Position numbers and translations under genes: made by a program. From Leptolyngbya sp. DLM2.Bin27 (GTDB lineage Bacteria > Cyanobacteriota > Cyanobacteriia > Phormidesmidales > Phormidesmidaceae), in assembly GCA_007694115.1 (NCBI GenBank), contig RECJ01000299.1:1-37671 (forward strand): 37,671 nucleotides of DNA, given 5' to 3'. A model generated the notes under the pieces. It saw only the letters and a program-made list of their open reading frames with translations, had not been told where the DNA came from and did no database searches. Below, piece after piece: positions 34,433 to 37,671 of the stretch (position 1 is its first letter; each line of letters begins with the position of its first letter).

Positions 34433-35311
34433 CTCTAGCACCCAATCTCGCAGTAACCCATTCACCTGGTCGGGCACCTCGTCGTGGGGGCAGTGGCCCG
34501 CCTGGAGGTAGTGCTCTGTCAGCGTGGGGTAGTGCTCACGGAACTGCGCCCCTTTTGCTCGGCAGTTCATCCAGGGGTCGCCTTCGCCCCAGAGCATCAG
34601 CAGGGGGCAGGCCAGCTTTTGCAGCAGCAGATCGACCTTTTCGCCCTGGCGAGATTTAAATACCGAAGCAAACACCTTGGGGGCACCGGGGTCGAGGGCG
34701 GGGCGGCGGATGTCTTCGACCAGTTGGTCGGTGATGGCCGTTTGATCGAGGTACACCTGCTTGAGGGTGCGGCGAATGATGGCGGGCTGGCGCACGTACT
34801 GAAATAGCAGCCAACTCGGCAGCGGCTGCAGCATGAGCGATTGCATCGCCTTGGCGATCGGGTTGGGCGGTGGGGGCGGGGTTTGGGCTGGGGTAGAGAA
34901 CGGCCCGGCGCTGTTGAGCAGCACCAGCCCGGCGGCGGCTTCGGGGTGGTTGGCCGCGACGCAGAGCGACGCATACCCCCCCAGAGAGTTGCCCGCCAGC
35001 ACCGCCGGACGGCCAATCACCTCGGTAATGAACTCGTAGAGCTGAGCCTGCCATAGGTCACCGCTGTACTGCCAGTCAGGTTTAGCCGATCGGCCAAACC
35101 CGAGCAAATCGATGGCCCACACCTGAAAGTCGCCCTGCAAACCCTGGATATTTTTGCGCCAGTGGTCGGTGGATGCACCAAAACCGTGTACCAGCACCAG
35201 CGGCGGTCGATCGGTGCGCGCCTCCCCGGCCATCACGTAGTGAATCGCCTGGTCACGCCAGGGCCAATAGGTATGCTGATCGCTGTCGATGGCAGAGGTG
35301 GTGGCGGTCAT
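34421..35311 (-). CDS. Alpha/beta hydrolase
   Basis: The 296-residue protein has the oxyanion-hole loop LVHGFGAS (about 40-47), the nucleophile elbow GNSLGG with Ser109, acid Asp245 (LWGEGDPW) and His273 (AGHCPHDE). The lid (about 140-200) begins with a Pro-rich loop (TPPPPPNP). Such cyanobacterial hydrolases are related to plant pheophytinase/dephytylase-type enzymes, and a chlorophyll- or lipid-ester substrate is a guess from family. No signal peptide is present. It converges on the secreted unknown, and the two 3' ends overlap by 12 bases so each stop lies within the other gene. Confidence 0.88.
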   Translation of the reverse strand: MTATTSAIDSDQHTYWPWRDQAIHYVMAGEARTDRPPLVLVHGFGASTDHWRKNIQGLQGDFQVWAIDLLGFGRSAKPDWQYSGDLWQAQLYEFITEVIGRPAVLAGNSLGGYASLCVAANHPEAAAGLVLLNSAGPFSTPAQTPPPPPNPIAKAMQSLMLQPLPSWLLFQYVRQPAIIRRTLKQVYLDQTAITDQLVEDIRRPALDPGAPKVFASVFKSRQGEKVDLLLQKLACPLLMLWGEGDPWMNCRAKGAQFREHYPTLTEHYLQAGHCPHDEVPDQVNGLLRDWVLELGL

Positions 35312-35443
35312 AGGAGGGGCGTAAACAATTACGTAAACAAATGTTAATTATGATGGTAGCGAATCTGGGCCGAACCAGCCTTTTGAGGATGACAAAATGA
35401 CGAATACCAGGCATTGTTTCAAAGGAATGCCTTTACCGGTACT

Positions 35444-36931
35444 ATGGCTGCTCTATCTCGCCCCCGCAAATCTTCCAATAGCCGCGAATTTTCTAAGTTC
35501 GACGCCCACCGCACCAAGTCACTGTGGTTTGAGCGCCTGATGGCCACGGTGGCTCTGCTCAACTTGGCGTTGGTAATTGGCGACCTCAGCTACATTCCCC
35601 TGCGCGACCTATACCTGCGGTTTTTGCCGGAGGTGACTACCTGGTATGGCGAAACGTTTAAAGGCATCGAGCCCCACCGGTTTACCACCAACTACTTAGA
35701 GACTGTCGATGAACTCGAACAGCAGGCTTCACAAACGGGGTTAACCTCGCCCGAGGCCCAGGCGATCTTGGCCGATCTCCAGCAGCAAAGCGCCGCCATG
35801 ATTGCCGAAAACCCGTTTCAGCTGGCCAACCGATCGGGCAATTTAGAAAGAATTAAGAACACCATGCGCGATCGCATGAATGTCGACTCTGCCACCGACG
35901 CCTTCACCGCCTTTTGGGATGTCTCCCACCTCAGCCGGGCGGGCTTTCCTGGCGAAATTGCGTTTTTCAATAGCGAAATTCGGCCAGTAATAGAGACTAA
36001 CTTTTTTCGGCGCATCGCCATCCACGGCGGCTTTGAAGACCGGTTTTGGCGAATTGACATTTGGTTTAACCTGCTGTTTGGCCTAGAGCTGTTGGCCCGC
36101 AGCATCTACCTCGATCGTCGCTACAAAAACTTCACCTGGCGCGACGCCATTCTCTGGCGCTGGTACGATTTGCTGCTGATTATTCCCTTCAGCGCCCTGA
36201 GGCTGCCCTGGCTGGCGCTGTCGCGGGTCATCCCGGCTGTCATCCGCATCAACCAGTCTAACTTGATCAACCTTGACCCTATCCAAAACAGCATTAGTCG
36301 CTTTGTAATTAGCCAAGTCGCGGTAGAAGTTACCGAAATTGTGGTGCTGCGGATCATAGACCAGACGCAGGCCCTAGTGCGCGACGGCAGTATTACCCAG
36401 AGCCTGCTGCAGCCCGCCTCTGGTCGCCGCTACATAGATGTCAGCGGCATGAACGACCTAGAAGTGCTCTCCCAACGGCTGGCGGCCCTGACGGTATACA
36501 ACGTGCTGCCCCAGGTTAAACCTGAACTCGATGCCCTACTCAAGCACACCGTTACCCAGGCCTTTGACCGCGCCCCTGGCTATCAAGGGTTTAAACAACT
36601 GCCGGGCATTGGCAACCTGCCCGATCAGGTGGCCCAGCAGGTGGTAGCTCAGCTCTCAGCCAACCTGTACGGAGCCGTCAAAGGGTCCCTCGAAAATGAG
36701 ACCGGGGGTGAAAAAACCAAAGTTTTAATCGACAAGTTTGGTGAATCCTTCAAACTTCAGCTCAAAGAAAATGAGAACATCGAAGAACTCGAAACCCTGG
36801 TGGTAAACTTCCTCGAAGAAGTGAAGCTCAACTACGTCAAACGCCTGGCCAACGAAGATATTGACCGTCTCGTCGAAGAGCGCTACCAGCTCTACAATGT
36901 CACCCAGGGCAGCCTAGAGAGCGATCGCTAA
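35444..36931 (+). CDS. Conserved cyanobacterial membrane protein of unknown function
   Basis: The 495-residue protein has a basic N-terminus, a first membrane segment (about 33-55), a long soluble helical region (about 70-200), two further hydrophobic segments (about 205-230 and 245-275: IDIWFNLLFGLELLARSIYL and YDLLLIIPFSALRLPWLALSRVIPAVIRI), and a C-terminal helical half with a charged end (about 410-495). It looks like a chimera of an ion-channel-like membrane core and a helical tail, but I do not recognise a family. ATG 35444 (MAALSRPRKSS) is preferred over TTG 35414. It is divergent from the alpha/beta hydrolase. Confidence 0.75.
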   Translation: MAALSRPRKSSNSREFSKFDAHRTKSLWFERLMATVALLNLALVIGDLSYIPLRDLYLRFLPEVTTWYGETFKGIEPHRFTTNYLETVDELEQQASQTGLTSPEAQAILADLQQQSAAMIAENPFQLANRSGNLERIKNTMRDRMNVDSATDAFTAFWDVSHLSRAGFPGEIAFFNSEIRPVIETNFFRRIAIHGGFEDRFWRIDIWFNLLFGLELLARSIYLDRRYKNFTWRDAILWRWYDLLLIIPFSALRLPWLALSRVIPAVIRINQSNLINLDPIQNSISRFVISQVAVEVTEIVVLRIIDQTQALVRDGSITQSLLQPASGRRYIDVSGMNDLEVLSQRLAALTVYNVLPQVKPELDALLKHTVTQAFDRAPGYQGFKQLPGIGNLPDQVAQQVVAQLSANLYGAVKGSLENETGGEKTKVLIDKFGESFKLQLKENENIEELETLVVNFLEEVKLNYVKRLANEDIDRLVEERYQLYNVTQGSLESDR

Positions 36932-36955
36932 CCGGGTTGAAAAGGGCCAAAATTT

Positions 36956-36990
36956 GCCTCTGATCCTTCCTCGGATAGATCCCCAGAGGC
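36956..36990. terminator. Hairpin after the membrane protein gene
   Basis: GCCTCTG (36956-36962) pairs with CAGAGGC (36984-36990), with an inner ATCC/GGAT pair in the loop. It lies 25 bases past the stop; no T-run follows, so termination is tentative. Confidence 0.45.
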
Positions 36991-37079
36991 TACGATCTCC
37001 TCCTCCCACGTCCCTATCGAGGTAGAAGCATCTAGTCTACTTTGGTTGCTAGATTGGGCAAAGTTAGAAAAATTTTTTA

Positions 37080-37119
37080 GGGCGTTTACAGCCAGGCTAA
37101 GGTCTGACTGTAAATGCCC
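37080..37119 (+). promoter_or_regulatory. Leader hairpin upstream of the small membrane protein
   Basis: GGGCGTTTACAG (37080-37091) pairs with CTGTAAATGCCC (37108-37119) with a single G-U pair and a 16-base loop, ending 6 bases before the ribosome site at 37126. An A/T-rich block precedes it. It could control access to the ribosome site or end an upstream transcript. Confidence 0.45.
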
Positions 37120-37125
37120 GCATGT

Positions 37126-37130
37126 GGGAG
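37126..37130 (+). promoter_or_regulatory. Ribosome binding site selecting ATG 37140
   Basis: GGGAG lies 9 bases before ATG 37140 and would be inside the coding region of the alternative start at 37122. Confidence 0.6.
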
Positions 37131-37139
37131 AACCGCCCT

Positions 37140-37499
37140 ATGTCTACTCAAAACATCAACCCTAACAATCGAGACTTTGAAGCGTCGATCAACACTCGGC
37201 CCGTCACCAAAGACGAAATTGCCTACCGCAATGGCTATGTTCGCGGTAGAGCCACAGGCCAACTTGAGCAAGATCGTCGCCGCGCTGCCCAGGCCAAGCT
37301 ATACAGTGAAAAGCTCAATTCGCAGACCGGCAATAGCCTCTCGGCAGGCGTAGTTTTAGGTTTTACCCTAGCGGCAGTGGCAGCGATCTTTGGTGTGATT
37401 TTCTACTTTTACGGGGGCGTGGCGGGCAGGCCGGGGGCGGTGACCCCTACCCCGGTAGTACCAACCTCTGAGCCTGCCCCGGGTGAACCTACCCTGTAG
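37140..37499 (+). CDS. Small single-pass membrane protein, unknown
   Basis: The 119-residue protein has a polar N-terminal half (STQNINPNNRDFEASINTRP, then a charged RGRATGQLEQDRRRAAQAK stretch), one transmembrane helix (about 68-92: SAGVVLGFTLAAVAAIFGVIFYFYGG) and a Pro/Thr-rich tail of about 25 residues. The orientation is probably N-in. I know no family; similar small membrane proteins are common in cyanobacteria. The ATG at 37140 is chosen because a ribosome site lies 9 bases upstream. It stands alone 208 bases after the previous gene. Confidence 0.65.
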   Translation: MSTQNINPNNRDFEASINTRPVTKDEIAYRNGYVRGRATGQLEQDRRRAAQAKLYSEKLNSQTGNSLSAGVVLGFTLAAVAAIFGVIFYFYGGVAGRPGAVTPTPVVPTSEPAPGEPTL

Positions 37500-37613
37500 A
37501 CCCTATTTCAGCTCCCATGCAGTAGGTAGCACTGGCACTGACTAGTACCCCGAGGCAGAAATAAACCAACCAGTTCGCTAACGCCGAAACCCTTGTATGA
37601 CATGGGGTTCCCG

Positions 37614-37671
37614 TTCTGCCTTCTGCCTTCTGCCTTCTGCCTTCTGCCTTCTGCCTTCTGCCTTCTGCCTT
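37614..37671. repeat. Heptamer tandem repeat TTCTGCC, open at the window edge
   Basis: TTCTGCC repeats eight full times from 37614 with no errors and runs off the end of the window, so its full length is unknown. Heptamer short tandem repeats of this kind are well known in filamentous cyanobacteria. No coding frame spans it in this window. Confidence 0.95.

Overview
The window looks like a chromosomal segment of a filamentous-type cyanobacterium. The evidence is a psbA (photosystem II D1) 5' end, a cytochrome cM gene, a DASH cryptochrome, several cyanobacteria-typical families (DUF3120, the TIGR03279 radical SAM/PDZ protein, the sterol desaturase-SDR fusion, SigF), and many copies of the HIP1 octamer GCGATCGC (for example at 421, 3029, 4901, 9032, 10313, 17189, 28200, 36921). 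The base composition and gene repertoire would fit a Leptolyngbya/Nodosilinea-like lineage, but that placement is inference. There are no rRNA or tRNA genes, CRISPR arrays, prophage or complete insertion sequences that I can support. Most genes are housekeeping or conserved accessory genes, with much small-repeat material between them.

Layout. 1-3.4 kb: psbA start (-), cytochrome cM (-), an ABM-domain membrane protein and a BASS-family transporter (+), then a convergent small membrane protein (-) separated by strong hairpins. 3.6-6.7 kb (-): a conserved unknown, a GH13 alpha-amylase-like enzyme, a NuiA-like nuclease inhibitor and a PrxQ/BCP peroxiredoxin, the last two 4 bp apart. 7.0-10.6 kb (+): Cry-DASH, a repeat-rich 0.7 kb gap ending in an intrinsic terminator, a DppB-like ABC permease and a small unknown. 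10.6-13.8 kb (-): a desaturase-SDR fusion, a PilP/GspC-like proline-rich membrane protein and its upstream neighbour sigF. 14.5-17.8 kb (-): CobW-type GTPase with a His-rich loop, VOC protein, TerB-like unknown, EamA transporter. 18-24.3 kb (-): glutathione reductase, TenA-like protein, purF, a previously hidden 54-codon ORF, purL. 24.4-26.9 kb (-): GNAT acetyltransferase translationally coupled to an FHA-adenylate cyclase, then DUF3120. 27.3-33.7 kb (+): uppP, the radical SAM protein, a TolC-family outer-membrane protein, a JAMM metallopeptidase and a MoeB/E1-rhodanese fusion. 33.8-37.7 kb: secreted unknown (+) converging on an alpha/beta hydrolase (-), a large membrane unknown (+), a small single-pass membrane protein (+), and a heptamer tandem repeat running off the window.

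Genes that plausibly work together: JAMM protease plus E1-like adenylyltransferase/rhodanese (sulfur-carrier or ubiquitin-like chemistry); sigF plus a PilP-like protein (type IV pilus regulation); purL and purF (purine synthesis) bracketing a small ORF; PrxQ and the NuiA-like inhibitor (stress operon). No single locus is convincingly a wholly new system. The best leads are the purL-purF small ORF, the NuiA-like inhibitor without a nuclease, the JAMM/E1 pair with an expanding in-frame repeat, and the possible free-standing RNA ahead of the ABC permease.
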